Assembly: GCA_030448085.1 (NCBI GenBank)
Contig: JAUJNU010000002.1
Location: 50,642-114,641, forward strand
Reading direction: 5' to 3'
Origin: Actinomycetota bacterium
GTDB lineage: Bacteria > Actinomycetota > UBA4738 > CADDZG01 > WHSQ01
Length of the DNA stretch: 64,000 nucleotides
Below the pieces are notes generated by a model. It worked only from the letters and a program-made list of their open reading frames with translations, had not been told where the DNA came from and did not search any database. The translations under genes were made by a program, and so were the position numbers. Positions 1 to 9,676 of this stretch are shown piece after piece; within the stretch, counting starts at the first letter, position 1; each line of letters opens with the position of its first letter.

Positions 1-2
1 TC

Positions 3-696
3 TCTCGCGACGATCAGGACGCATGGTCGCTCCGCTCGCACCAGCGGGCCGCGCAGGCGATCGAGTCGGGCCGTTTCGAAGAGGAGATCGTTCCCTTCGA
101 GATCCCTCAGCGCAAGGGCGACCCCGTCGTCTTCAAGACCGACGAGGGAGTGCGTGCACAGACGACGGCCGAGAGCCTCGCGAAGCTGAAGACCGCCTTC
201 AACAAGGAAGGCACGATCACCGCAGGGAACGCCTCGCAGATCTCCGACGGAGGCGCCGCAGTGGTGGTCATGAGCGCCGAGCGGCCGAGGAGCTCGGGCT
301 GACGCCGATGGCCGAGATCCTCGCCCACGGCATGTCCGCCGAGAAGCCTCCGTACCTGCACACGGTCCCGGCCCTCGCTCTCAGTCGGCTCTCAAGAAGG
401 CCGGCATGTCGGGGGTGGACCTCGACCTCGTCGAGATCAACGAGGCCTTCGCCGCGGTAGCCCTTCACTCGACCCGCATGCTCTTCAACGGCGATGACTC
501 GGCGCAGGAAAAGGTCAACGTGAACGGAGGCGCCGTCGCGCTTCGGTCACCCGATCGGTTGCACCGGCGCGCGGCTCACGGTCTCGCTCCTGCACGAGCT
601 GAAGCGCAGGGGTGGCGGAGTAGGGGCGGCGACGCTCTGCGGCGGTGGCGGTCAGGGCGACGCGCGATCATCTACAGGGTGCCCGCCTCGGCCTAG
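3..696 (+). CDS. Thiolase (acetyl-CoA C-acetyltransferase), 3' part, frameshifted
   Basis: Thiolases condense or cleave acyl-CoA units in beta-oxidation or acetoacetyl-CoA formation. The gene enters from the left edge without a start. Frame 3 reads thiolase sequence up to about position 290 ([15 protein letters not shown]), then the family continues in other frames: NEAFAAVA near 440, [10 protein letters not shown] near 548-577 and CGGGGQG near 638. The His of GHP and the Cys of CGGGGQG are the C-terminal catalytic residues of the family. At least three single-base indels break the frame (near 285-300, 385-400 and 540-550, perhaps also 660). Since both catalytic motifs are preserved, assembly error is likelier than decay. 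Ccr and an acyl-CoA dehydrogenase downstream fit a CoA-thioester pathway. Confidence 0.85.
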
Positions 697-712
697 CGAT
701 AAGCTCCAGGGC

Positions 713-1245
713 ATGGCTGCGATCACGGTCTTCGTGGATCGGTTGGTACAGGGAGACCTGCCGTCCGTCTGCGCCAAGACCGGTCAACCGGCCGGTTCCC
801 TCGTAACGGTCCAGAAGCCCGTGGGCGGCTTGGGGCCGCGGCCTGGCTCCTTCTGTTCCTCGGCCCCCTCGGCTGGATCGCCCTCGTCATCCTGGCGACC
901 GTCGGAAGCGGGAGGGAGATCCTCAGCGTTCAGCTTCCTTACAGCGACGAGGCCTGGGCCCGCTACAGGAAGCTGCGCACGATCCGGCTCGCCGGCGTGA
1001 TCGCTGCGTTCGCATCGCTGCTCACGCCGTTCCTGCTCCCGGGGGAGCGTTCCCGCCCCGGCTTCATCATCGCCATCGGCGGGGTGCTGGTTGCCTCGGT
1101 GGCCCAGATCGCTCTGGCTTTCAGCGAAGTTGCCCTCAGCCTCGATGCTTCCCGGCGCTGGGTGACGCTCACCGGCGTGCACGAGCATTTCGCACAAGCG
1201 GTGAACGCCACCTCAGACCGGGAGCTGCGGGGTTGGCCCGGCTAG
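713..1245 (+). CDS. Small membrane protein of unknown function, one frameshift
   Basis: Unrecognised protein of about 177 residues. The N-terminus carries a CAKTGQPAG stretch. After an indel near 825-838 the frame continues with a hydrophobic segment ([18 protein letters not shown]) and two more hydrophobic stretches after position 1000, giving about three membrane helices. The ATG lies 7 nt after a TAAGCT box at 700-705, compatible with leaderless transcription. Its TAG stop overlaps the stop of the convergent DUF2339 gene in a shared CTAG. No function is proposed. Confidence 0.55.
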
Positions 1246-3073
1246 AGGCCCGCCTCCACGACGGGTGCTGAAGACGACGCGGGCTCGTCGAGCAGCAAGC
1301 CCTTGAAGCGGTGGAACATCAGCGAACATCCGAGCAGCAGCCCGCCGATGCCGATGAACCCGATGAGGCGCTGACCCGTTTCGAGCAGCCACAGGTCGCT
1401 GAAAGCCATCTTGCCGACCGTTAGCCCGAACAGGACCACGGCCAGGACGCGCAGGTCTTTCGACCTCAGGACCACGCCTGCTGTCAGGAGCGCTGTGGCG
1501 TAGAGGGCCCACAGGGTGGAGAAGGCAAATGCGACCAACCTGACCTCGTGGGTCTCGAGGACGGCCCAGAAAGGTAGGCCTCCGTCACGACCGTCAGCCA
1601 CACCACGGTCAGCACGTGCGCCGAGATCGTGAGCATGCGGCCCCACACCGGGTCTTCGTCGCCGTCCCGGCGCAGCAGCCACCACACGCCCGCCATCACG
1701 GCGATAACCGAGGCGAAGGCGGCCGACTCCGCGTTCACCAAAGAGCCTCCCTCGTAGCCGGAGCCCGCCCTGAAGAGAACGCCCATCGCAGCCATGCCGA
1801 GGACGACGCCACCGGGGGCCCGAAACTCGCGGATCGGAGTCACGGACGCAAGGACGAACAGGACGAGAGCCTCGAGCGCCCAGTACGAGATGACTGCTTG
1901 GCCGGATAGCGCCAGATGGCCCCAGATCGTGATGAAGAAGATCGCAAGAGCGCCGTGCAACCCTGCTACCCCCCGGTGCTGCGGGAAGGCGAGGTGCGAC
2001 CCGGTGCCGAGGGCTGCATACACGCCCACCATCGATGCGGTGAAGAGCGCATGCTCGCTAGGTCCAACACCGCCGTCAGCATCGTCAGGTAGTAGACGAG
2101 GGCGTTCATCCCTATCAGCAGGAAGTCGGGCTGGTAGCGCTCGACACCGGGGAGCGCCCTGTGCAGCAGCGGGACAGTTGCGAAGATCACGAAGATCATC
2201 GTGGCGAAAGCTCCCGGAGACGACCTCACCAGTTGAGATCGAAAGGCCGAACAGGAACCAGCTGGCCGTGAACGCGAGCTTGGTGAGCCAGGTCCAGTGG
2301 CGCAGTGCGGCGAGGGTCAGAACCGCGACGTCCACCGCGAGGACGAACAGGTAGAGCGCCGATGCGTCGCCCTCCGCATCACCGATCAGTGACGGTGCGA
2401 CGTAGGCGCCGAGAACCGCCAGGAACGAAAGCGGCTGTGAGTCGTGGCGCAGCGAGAGCCCGACACCCAACATGCTCGTTGCGAGGAGCGCCGTGAAGGC
2501 GGCCCCCGGGCTCAGCAGCCCGTACAGGTGGAAGGCCACCCACGCCGACAGGTAGATGACACCGACCCCTCCGCCCGCGACCGCATGGGCGTAGTCGTTC
2601 CACTTCCGGGACCTGGTCCACTCCGCCAGGCCGATCAGTGCGCAACCCAGGAGGAGGCCCATGAGCGCGCACTCGCAGGGTGGGTCCGATCCAGCCCCTG
2701 TCGATCGCGTACTTGAAGCCGAAGCCGGCGCCGAGGAGGACGGCCATCGCCCCCACCCTCGGGAACCAGGTGCCGATCACGTCCTCTTCGAAGGAGACCG
2801 ACGAACGCGACGGAGCGATCACCTCGGGTGCCGTGGGGCGAGCAGCGACCGCGGCCGGGGGAGCTGTGGCGGGGGAAGTTGCCGTGACCGGGCGAACTGC
2901 GGGTGGAACCGCGGTCGCGCAGGGGGGCTTCCGGCCTGCGTCTGCGGGATCGCCTGTCGCAGGCTCGCTACTTGCCTTTCGAGCATGGCGACCCGTGCCT
3001 CGATAGCCGGGGGGCCGAAGAAGAACTCCACGACGTTCCTGACGATCCCTTGCTTAGGTCCGTGCTGACTCAT
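1242..3073 (-). CDS. DUF2339-family polytopic membrane protein, frameshifted
   Basis: Predicted integral membrane protein of about 610 residues. It starts with a short coiled coil (residues 1-45), then a Pro/Ala-rich linker, then many hydrophobic segments beginning with the DUF2339-like block GAGFGFKYAIDRGW near 2700-2740. The frame shifts near 2820-2850, 2650-2670, 2200-2230, 2040 and 1590-1680, but membrane-type sequence continues throughout. The ATG at 3073 has a strong AGGAGG site 6 nt upstream and overlaps the stop of the acyltransferase gene by 4 nt (ATGA), so the two are translationally coupled. The function of DUF2339 proteins is unknown; an envelope role is only a guess. Confidence 0.75.
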
Positions 3074-4417
3074 CGTGCACCTCCTGGCCGGGGAAGGGAG
3101 AGCCTGTGTCCGGCGATCGCGAGGACGGCGCTCGCCACCGGCACGAGCGCTATCGAGTCGCCCGTGTCACCGGTGATGCGGAAGCCGTACTGAGCGAGCC
3201 CCGACAGGCCCATGACGAGGAAGCACACGCCGGTCATCGTTCGGGCGGTGGGAAGGGCGCGCCTCTGAGTCTTCTTCGGGCCCGGCCTCTCGAAGCGTGA
3301 AAAGGCAGCGACGAACGGAACGAGGAAGGCGAGTAGGACGAAGATCCATGCCGGCCTCCACGCCCACCACGACGCGGTGCCTCCGGCCGGCTGGGGGAAC
3401 CCCAGCGGGAAGAGCACGACGACCGCAACGAGAAGGGCGGTGAGGTGCCACAGGAAGACGCTCATGATCACGGAGTTGGCGGCAACGACCGCCTCCCACA
3501 CGCCACGGCCGCAGGCCACCTCGATACCGGCTCCCGCAGCCACAGAGCGGCCCCCACGAGCCACAGGGTCAGGGCCATGAGGCAGATGCTCGGAGGGGAG
3601 TTGTTCGACGCCTTGGCGCTGGCAGAGCCAACCATGTTCTCGGCGTAGATGCCGGATCCGACGAGCGCCGTGAGAAAGCCCTAGGCCGCTAACGGCCATG
3701 CCTGCGGCGAAGCGGCGGCCCCGGCGAAGGAGGCTCCCGTCGGAGTAGAAGAAGCCGAGCTGGTGAGCGAACAGCCACACGAGCGCGAAGTTCAGATACC
3801 CGACTGCCTCGAGCCGGAAGCCGATCCTTGCGACGTCGGTGAGGACGGCCCCGGCCGCCATCCCGGCCAGCGCCTTGCTCCCGTAACGGTCGTGAAGCCT
3901 CACCATCACCGGGGCGAGAGCCGTGACGAGGACGTAGACGGCAAGGAACCAGAGCGGCTTCTGCGATCAGCTCCATGGCCACTCCCAGCGAGGTCATGAG
4001 CTGGGGTGCGGCCACCTGTATGGCCAGGGCGACCGCGACCCAGACGGTGATGAAGACGATGGTCGGCCTCATCAGCCGCTCGATGCGCGCCTGGATGAAC
4101 TCTCCGTAGCTCTTACCGTCACGTTGAGCCGACTTCCACGAACCCCGGTTCGAGAATCCTCCGACGAAGAAGAACAAGGGCATCACCTGAAGGACCCAGG
4201 TGAGGATCCAGATGCCGGGTATGACGTCCAGGGCGTTCGCTCCCGTGAGACCGTTCGGCCCCTGGAACACGATCGCCATCAGCCAGTGGCCGAAGACGAC
4301 GACGCCGATGCTGAACGCGCGCAGGAAGTCGACGTAGCGGTCACGATCGGGAGGTGTCGCGTCGGCCATCGCCGCAAGTCCTCCTCTCACCTTCTGGAGC
4401 TTCGTTGCTACTGCCAT
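3070..4417 (-). CDS. Acyltransferase 3 family membrane protein, frameshifted
   Basis: Integral membrane O-acyltransferase family, about 448 residues with about ten hydrophobic segments. The N-terminal signature RYVDFLRAFSIGVVVFGHW holds the conserved Arg/Asp and the His typical of acyltransferase 3. The frame breaks near 3910-3960 and again near 3500-3680. The start is fixed by AAGGAGG 6 nt before the ATG. Family members transfer acetyl or other acyl groups to extracytoplasmic carbohydrates; the actual substrate is unknown. It forms a two-gene unit with the DUF2339 gene. Confidence 0.8.
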
Positions 4418-4581
4418 GGCTGCCTCCTTGGACGGAATGAAGAACTTCTCCCTCCAAGGGTGCGAGATAAGGGACGCGGTTCCTAGAGGGTGAAGTCCCC
4501 CTTCTGGCCCGCAGAAGTGCCCAAACGAAGATAGGTACTTCAGGAACTCGACCGGGGCCTGGCCTAAGTGAGACTGTAGGA

Positions 4582-5795
4582 GTGAGCCGAGACAGAGCGC
4601 CCGAGATCGCCGCCGGCGGCATCCCCTCTCTGGTGGCGGGAACCCTCGTCTTCCGGTGGGTCTGGCTCGTGTGGATGATCACCCTGGCGTTCACGGGTCG
4701 CAGCGGGATCGTTCGGCCGGCTCTGGCCGCGGCCTCCTTGTTGATCGCCGGGGCGTGGACCGTCTGGCTCACGGTGGCGAGGCCGGTATGGGACGCCCGC
4801 ATCCGTATGGCCGACCTCCTCGTCTGTGCCTGGCTGATCGGTGTGTCGGGCCTCGTCGTTGCCGAAGGAGCGGTCGTGGCGGGCGCCCCTTTCTTCGCCA
4901 CCGGCTACGGGTTGAGCGCCGCCTTCTCCTGGGGCGCCACCAGCGGCCCGGCCATGGAGTCGTTGCCGGGCTGATCCTGGGGGTGGTGCATCTCCTCTCG
5001 CGTCCCCTCAACGGCGTCGCGCTGGACGACCTGGGGTTGGCGCAGATCCAGAACGTGACGGGGGCGATGCTGAACTACCTCGTTGCCGGGTTGGCCGTGG
5101 GCTGGGTGTGGCGGCTGCTGTCGCGCTCTGCGGCCGCGGTCGAGAGCGCCACCGAGGAGCTCATCGCGGAGCGCGAGCTCAGCGCCAGGCTGTCCGAGCG
5201 GGAGTCGTTGGCGCGAACGATCCACGACTCCGTCCTGCAGGTGCTGGCTCTGGTCCACAAGAGGGGCCGCGAGCTCGCGGGGCGCGGGCAGGTGCCCGCT
5301 GAGGAGGTTGCCCGGCTGGCCGAGATGGCGGGACGGCAGGAGGCGGAGCTAAGAGCCCTGATCCTGCGCGAGCCGGGCCCGGCCCCCGGGGGCCGGGCCT
5401 CCCTTCGGGAGGCGCTCGAGGCCGCGGCCCGCGAGGTCGAGGGCGTCGAGACGACGGTCACCGCCATCGGCCCGCTGTGGCTGGAACGTCAGCCGGCCGA
5501 GGAGATATCTGCGGCCGCCCGGCAGGCCCTCGAGAACGTCGCACGACACTCCGGCGCCGCCCGGGCGACCCTCTTCGCGGAGGTCGAGGCCTCCGAGGTG
5601 GTGGTTTCGGTGCGCGACGACGGCGCAGGGTTCGACTATGACGAGGAGTCGCTCAGGCGAGGGGGCAAGGTGGGCATCCTGAAGAGCATGAAGGGGCGGG
5701 TCGAGGACCTGGGAGGCCGGATGACGATCGACTCGGCCCCCGGCCGGGGCACCGAGGTCGAGTTCCGCGTCCCGGTGAGTGGGGAGACCTCGTGA
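4582..5795 (+). CDS. Two-component sensor histidine kinase, one frameshift
   Basis: Membrane sensor kinase of about 404 residues. The N-terminal half has four to five hydrophobic segments. After an indel near 4950-4970 the second frame carries the last membrane helices, a phospho-acceptor helix SLARTIHDSVLQVLALV (His of HDSVLQ) and a C-terminal HATPase domain with an N-box ALENVARHS, the DDGAGFD box and a GRGTEVEF end. This layout is typical of NarL-type kinases. The GTG start lies just after a GGAG. The stop overlaps the regulator start by 4 nt (GTGA), so kinase and regulator form one coupled pair. The signal is unknown. Confidence 0.88.
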
Positions 5796-6442
5796 CCGAG
5801 AAGATCCGGGTGCTCGTCGTGGACGACCACCCCGTGTGGCGCGACGGCGTGCGGTCCGACCTCGAGTCCTCGGGCATCGCGGAGGTCGTAGGCGAGGCCT
5901 CCGACGGGGGCCAGGCGATCGAACGCGCGCGCGAGGTGATGCCCGAGGTCGTCCTGATGGACCTGCAGATGCCGACGGTGTCGGGGGTGGAGGCCACCCG
6001 CGGGATCGTCGAGGAGTCCCCTCACGTGAAGGTGCTCGTGCTGTCGGCGTCGGCGGAGGAGCCGGACGTTCTCGAGGCCGTCAAGGCGGGAGCCTCCGGC
6101 TATCTCTTGAAGAGCTCCACCTCGGAAGAGGTCGTCAGCGCAGTGGCGAGGGTTCACGAGGGAGAGCCGGTCTTCACGCCCTCGCTGGCCGGGCTGGTGC
6201 TGTCGGAGTTCCGCCGCATCTCACGCAAGGAGCCGGACGAGCCAGACCTGACCCCGCGCGAGAACGAGGTGCTGAAGCTCGTGGCGAAGGGATACACGTA
6301 CAGGGAGATCGGCGAGCGCCTCTTCATATCGACGAAGACCGTGCAGAACCACGTCCAGAACATCTTGACGAAGCTCCAGCTGCGGAAACGCTACGAGCTG
6401 ATGCGCTACGCGATCCAGAAAGGGCTCGACCGCCGGGACTAG
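5792..6442 (+). CDS. NarL/FixJ-family response regulator
   Basis: Cytoplasmic DNA-binding regulator, 216 residues. The receiver domain (1-120) has the acidic pair VDDH, the phospho-acceptor Asp in VVLMDLQMP and the conserved Lys in YLLKSS. The LuxR-type helix-turn-helix (150-216) reads LTPRENEVLKLVAKG ... STKTVQNHVQNIL. Its partner is the kinase encoded immediately upstream, with GTG start and 4 nt overlap. Its targets are unknown; the nearby ccr gene is convergent, not divergent, so there is no direct hint of a target. Confidence 0.95.
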   Translation: MTEKIRVLVVDDHPVWRDGVRSDLESSGIAEVVGEASDGGQAIERAREVMPEVVLMDLQMPTVSGVEATRGIVEESPHVKVLVLSASAEEPDVLEAVKAGASGYLLKSSTSEEVVSAVARVHEGEPVFTPSLAGLVLSEFRRISRKEPDEPDLTPRENEVLKLVAKGYTYREIGERLFISTKTVQNHVQNILTKLQLRKRYELMRYAIQKGLDRRD

Positions 6443-6466
6443 GGCTCGCCCGCCGGGACTAGCCCT
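6421..6466. repeat. 20 bp tandem duplication with hairpin between convergent genes
   Basis: Positions 6421-6440 and 6441-6460 are the same 20 bp with one A/C mismatch, so the last codons of the response regulator are repeated after its stop. AGGGCT at 6441-6446 can pair with AGCCCT at 6461-6466 and could serve as a terminator for the convergent regulator and ccr genes. Confidence 0.6.
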
Positions 6467-7803
6467 CAGCCGAGCTTCTGGAACGCCTCGATCTGGTCGA
6501 TGTGCTTGGCTCGGGTCGCCTCGTCGCTCACACCCAGGCCGTCTTCGGGGGACAGCACCCGGATGCCGATCTTGCCGGCATGCAGGTTGTGGTGGACCTG
6601 GTGGGCAGCCTCTCCGGTCTCCTCGAGCGGATAGGTCTTGGACAGGATCGGGTGGATCTTGCCGAGCGAGGCGAGACGGTTCGCCTCCCACGCCTCCTTG
6701 TAGTTGGCGAAGTGCGAGCCGATGATCGACTTGAGGTTCATCCACAGGTAGCGGTTGTCGTAGGTGTGCATGTACCCGGACGTCGAGGCGCAGGTGACGA
6801 CCTTCCCACCCTTCTTCGCAACGAAGACGCTTGCGGCGAACGTCTGGCGGCCCGGGTGCTCGAAGACGATGTCGGGGTCTTCGCCCACGAGCTGGCGGAT
6901 CTTCTTGCCGAAGCGGCGGAGCTCGGAGTTGTTGGGCTTGTCACCGTCCCAGAAGGAGTAACCCTCGGCCTTGCGATCGATCACGTGCTCCACACCTATC
7001 GAGCGCAGGACCTCGGCTTTCTCCGCTGAGGAGACGACCGCCACCGGGATACCTCCGCCGTTCAGGACGTACTGGCACGCGAAGCCGCCCAGGCCCCCGC
7101 TCGCCCCCCAGATGAGGACGACGTCGCCCTGCTTCATGTTCGCTGAGTTCGGAGAGACGAGCATCCTGTAGGAGGTCGAGGAGACGAGGCCGAGGCATGC
7201 GGCCTCCTCCCAGGTGAGGTGCTTCGGCTTCGGCATCAGCTGGTTGGACTTGACCATCGTGATCTCGGCCAGCCCCCCGAAGTTCGACTCGAACCCCCAG
7301 ATCCGTTGGGACGGGTCGATCATCGAGTCGTCGTGCCCCTCCGGAGCTTCCATATCGACGTAGTTGCAGTGGATCGTCACCTCGTCGCCCGCCTTCCAGC
7401 GGGTGACGCCGGGGCCGGTTCGCAGCACGACTCCGGACGCGTCGGAGCCGACCACGTGGTAATCGAGGTCGTGCCGGGCGCCCAGCTCGCTCTCTCTGCC
7501 CAGCTTCTCGAGGAACTTGAACGTGGACACGGGCTCGAAGATCGACGTCCACACCGTGTTGAAGTTGACGGCGGAGGCCATCACGGCCACGAGGCATTCG
7601 TTCGGGCCGAGGGGCGGGAGGGGGACCTCGTCGACGTGCAGCGACTTACGGGGGTCTTTGTCCTCGGAGGCCATCCCCTGGAACATGTCCTGCTCGTCCT
7701 TGCGGATGAAGGCCGCCCGGACCTTCTCGGGGAGCTCCATGCCGGCGAGGTCTCCTTCGCCGCTGAGGATCGCTTGCCTGATGTCGTCCATGCCACCGGC
7801 CAC
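6466..7803 (-). CDS. ccr: Crotonyl-CoA carboxylase/reductase
   Basis: Reductive carboxylase of the MDR superfamily that converts crotonyl-CoA, CO2 and NADPH to ethylmalonyl-CoA. This is a key step of the ethylmalonyl-CoA pathway and also supplies extender units for polyketides. The 445-residue protein is full length. The nucleotide-binding loop is WGASGGLGG (about 232-240). The four residues known to shape the CO2 pocket in the Kitasatospora enzyme (Asn81, Phe170, Glu171, His365) have equivalents at Asn82, Phe171, Glu172 and His364, which argues for true carboxylation. A GTG start with AAGGAG 9 nt upstream was chosen. It is divergent from the acyl-CoA dehydrogenase gene. Confidence 0.95.
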   Translation of the reverse strand: MAGGMDDIRQAILSGEGDLAGMELPEKVRAAFIRKDEQDMFQGMASEDKDPRKSLHVDEVPLPPLGPNECLVAVMASAVNFNTVWTSIFEPVSTFKFLEKLGRESELGARHDLDYHVVGSDASGVVLRTGPGVTRWKAGDEVTIHCNYVDMEAPEGHDDSMIDPSQRIWGFESNFGGLAEITMVKSNQLMPKPKHLTWEEAACLGLVSSTSYRMLVSPNSANMKQGDVVLIWGASGGLGGFACQYVLNGGGIPVAVVSSAEKAEVLRSIGVEHVIDRKAEGYSFWDGDKPNNSELRRFGKKIRQLVGEDPDIVFEHPGRQTFAASVFVAKKGGKVVTCASTSGYMHTYDNRYLWMNLKSIIGSHFANYKEAWEANRLASLGKIHPILSKTYPLEETGEAAHQVHHNLHAGKIGIRVLSPEDGLGVSDEATRAKHIDQIEAFQKLG

Positions 7804-7874
7804 GCGTCAGATCTCCTTCACTAGATGGGTGATGGGGAGCCTACCTACCCGCGCCGTCCGTTGGGGGCCGGTTG

Positions 7875-7880
7875 TACGAT
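7875..7880 (+). promoter_or_regulatory. -10 box of leaderless promoter (acyl-CoA dehydrogenase)
   Basis: TACGAT followed by 6 nt and the ATG at 7887. This spacing puts transcription start at or beside the A of the start codon. No convincing -35 box is visible. Confidence 0.55.
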
Positions 7881-7886
7881 GGCCCC

Positions 7887-9047
7887 ATGAGCGACGGCCT
7901 GAATTTCTCACTTTCAGAAGAGCAGGAGATGTTCCGTCAGTCGGTCCGCGAGCTGGTCCAGGACAAGCTCGCCCCGCGGGCGGCCGAGATCGACGAGGCG
8001 GACGAATATCCCTGGGATATCGACGAGATGCTCGTCAAGAACGGCCTCACCGGCGTCTCCTACCCGGAGGAGTACGGCGGGGCCGGCGGGGGCCCGGTCG
8101 AGCTGTGCCTTCTGGTCGAGGAGATCTCCCGGGTATGCGCAGGCGTCTCCCTGATCCCCGCCGTGAACAAGCTCGGCGCGATCCCCATCCTTCTCGGCGG
8201 CAGGGAGGAGATGAAGAAAGAGGTCTTCTCCGGGATCACGGATGGACGTCATCGTATGAGCTATTGCCTGACCGAGCCCGGTTCGGGCTCCGACGCAGGC
8301 GCCATGAAGAGCCGGGCGGTCAAGGACGGCGACGACTGGGTCCTGACGGGGACCAAGCGTTTCATCACCGGCGCGGGCGCGGCCGATCTGTACACGTACT
8401 TCGCGGTCTCGGACCCCGACGCCAAGCGGGGCCGCGGCATCACCGCCTTCCTCGTCTCGAAGGACATGAAGGGCTTCGAGCTGGGGCGCAAGGAAGACAA
8501 GATGGGCATCAGGGGATCACCCACCCGCGAGGTCATCCTCGACAACGTGAGGGTGCCGGCCGAGAATGTCATCGGCCAACCTGGGGAGGGCTTCCGGCTC
8601 GCCATGCGCACCCTCGACTACTCGAGGCCAACGGTCGCGGCCCAGGCTCTCGGCATCGCTCAGGGAGCTTTCGACTTCGCTGCCGGTTACGTCCAGGAGC
8701 GCGAGCAGTTCGGCAAGGCGATCGCTGCCTTCCAGGGTCTCCAGTTCATGTTCGCCGACATGGCGATGAAGATAGAGACCGCTCGTCTCGCCGTCTACAA
8801 GGCTGCGAAGGCGATCGAGGCAGAAGCGCCGGATGTCTCTTACTGGGCCGCTATAGCCAAGTGCTACGCCTCGGACGCCGCGATGGCGGTCACGACGGAC
8901 TGCGTGCAAGCCCTCGGTGGGTACGGCTACATCAAGGAGTACCCGGTCGAGCGCTTCATGCGGGACGCCAAGATCACGCAGATCTACGAGGGCACGAACC
9001 AGATCCAGAGGGTGGTCATCGCCCGCCACATCCTCGGCAAGCACTGA
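7887..9047 (+). CDS. Acyl-CoA dehydrogenase
   Basis: FAD-dependent dehydrogenase of short or medium acyl-CoAs, about 386 residues, soluble. The family signatures YCLTEPGSGSDAG and QALGGYGYIKEYPVERFMRDAKI are intact, and the catalytic-base Glu lies in QIYEGTNQIQR near the C-terminus. The ATG at 7887 lies exactly 6 nt after a TACGAT box with no ribosome site, so a leaderless start is favoured over the upstream in-frame TTG. The divergent neighbour ccr suggests a role in C4/C5 acyl-CoA metabolism, but the substrate cannot be read from sequence. Confidence 0.95.
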   Translation: MSDGLNFSLSEEQEMFRQSVRELVQDKLAPRAAEIDEADEYPWDIDEMLVKNGLTGVSYPEEYGGAGGGPVELCLLVEEISRVCAGVSLIPAVNKLGAIPILLGGREEMKKEVFSGITDGRHRMSYCLTEPGSGSDAGAMKSRAVKDGDDWVLTGTKRFITGAGAADLYTYFAVSDPDAKRGRGITAFLVSKDMKGFELGRKEDKMGIRGSPTREVILDNVRVPAENVIGQPGEGFRLAMRTLDYSRPTVAAQALGIAQGAFDFAAGYVQEREQFGKAIAAFQGLQFMFADMAMKIETARLAVYKAAKAIEAEAPDVSYWAAIAKCYASDAAMAVTTDCVQALGGYGYIKEYPVERFMRDAKITQIYEGTNQIQRVVIARHILGKH

Positions 9048-9054
9048 GCCGCAA

Positions 9055-9570
9055 GTGTCCTCTACCGGCCTACCGCTGAAGACCCGGCCCCCTGACTCAG
9101 ACACCTTGGGTCCCAGCGGCGGCTCGCCGGAACCCCCCGATGACTGGGACAGAAGCGGCGGCGGGTCCGGCTGGGTCCCGCTGCTTCGGGCGAAGAACGA
9201 CATCGAGGCTCACCTTCTGACCGGACGCCTGTCCGAAGGAGGCGTCGAAAGCGCGATCCTGAAGGACCGCTTCGCGCCCGGCGCGTGGCTTCACGGGGGC
9301 TCGGACCCGTGGGCTCCCGTGACGATCCTCGTTCGCAGGATCCAGCTCGAGGACGCGAGGTTCGTGCTGGCCGAGGTTGCCTTCGAGGCTCCGGCGGTGT
9401 CCGCGTCTGCGGTCCGGGTCGACCGGGCCCGCAGAGGCCGTCTCGTCTGGTGGGCGGCAGCGATAGGCCTGGGGGTCCTCTTCACCGGCCTCGGCTTGCT
9501 CCAGACGGCCGAGGAGATGGAGCGCTGCGCTCGAGGCGTCTGCGCCGATTCTCCGACATCCACGCCCTGA
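9055..9570 (+). CDS. DUF2007-type protein with C-terminal membrane helix
   Basis: A 171-residue protein. After a Pro/Ser/Gly-rich N-terminus (1-40), residues 45-115 resemble the DUF2007 fold: WVPLLRAKNDIEAHLLTGRL followed by ILVRRIQLEDARFVLAE. One hydrophobic helix follows near 135-155. DUF2007 is described as a putative signal-transducing, ligand-binding domain with little functional data. The GTG at 9055 lies 8 nt after the stop of the acyl-CoA dehydrogenase, so the two are probably cotranscribed. Confidence 0.7.
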   Translation: MSSTGLPLKTRPPDSDTLGPSGGSPEPPDDWDRSGGGSGWVPLLRAKNDIEAHLLTGRLSEGGVESAILKDRFAPGAWLHGGSDPWAPVTILVRRIQLEDARFVLAEVAFEAPAVSASAVRVDRARRGRLVWWAAAIGLGVLFTGLGLLQTAEEMERCARGVCADSPTSTP

Positions 9571-9623
9571 CCAGTTCTCGTGGAGGTTGGGGGCCGCGGG
9601 GATCGTTAGGGCTTCGGCGCCTT

Positions 9624-9676
9624 CATAATCCTTGCCCATGACGCCGATGTGGCCAACGAGGATCTTGGATCGATGA
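9624..9676 (+). promoter_or_regulatory. Promoter and possible 12-codon upstream ORF of the LCP gene
   Basis: CATAAT at 9624-9629 lies 8 nt before an ATG at 9638 that opens a 12-codon reading frame (MTPMWPTRILDR). Its TGA overlaps the ATG at 9673 of the LCP gene (ATGA). A leaderless leader peptide coupled to the main gene is possible. The alternative is that the LCP gene starts at the in-frame GTG at 9649. Confidence 0.4.
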
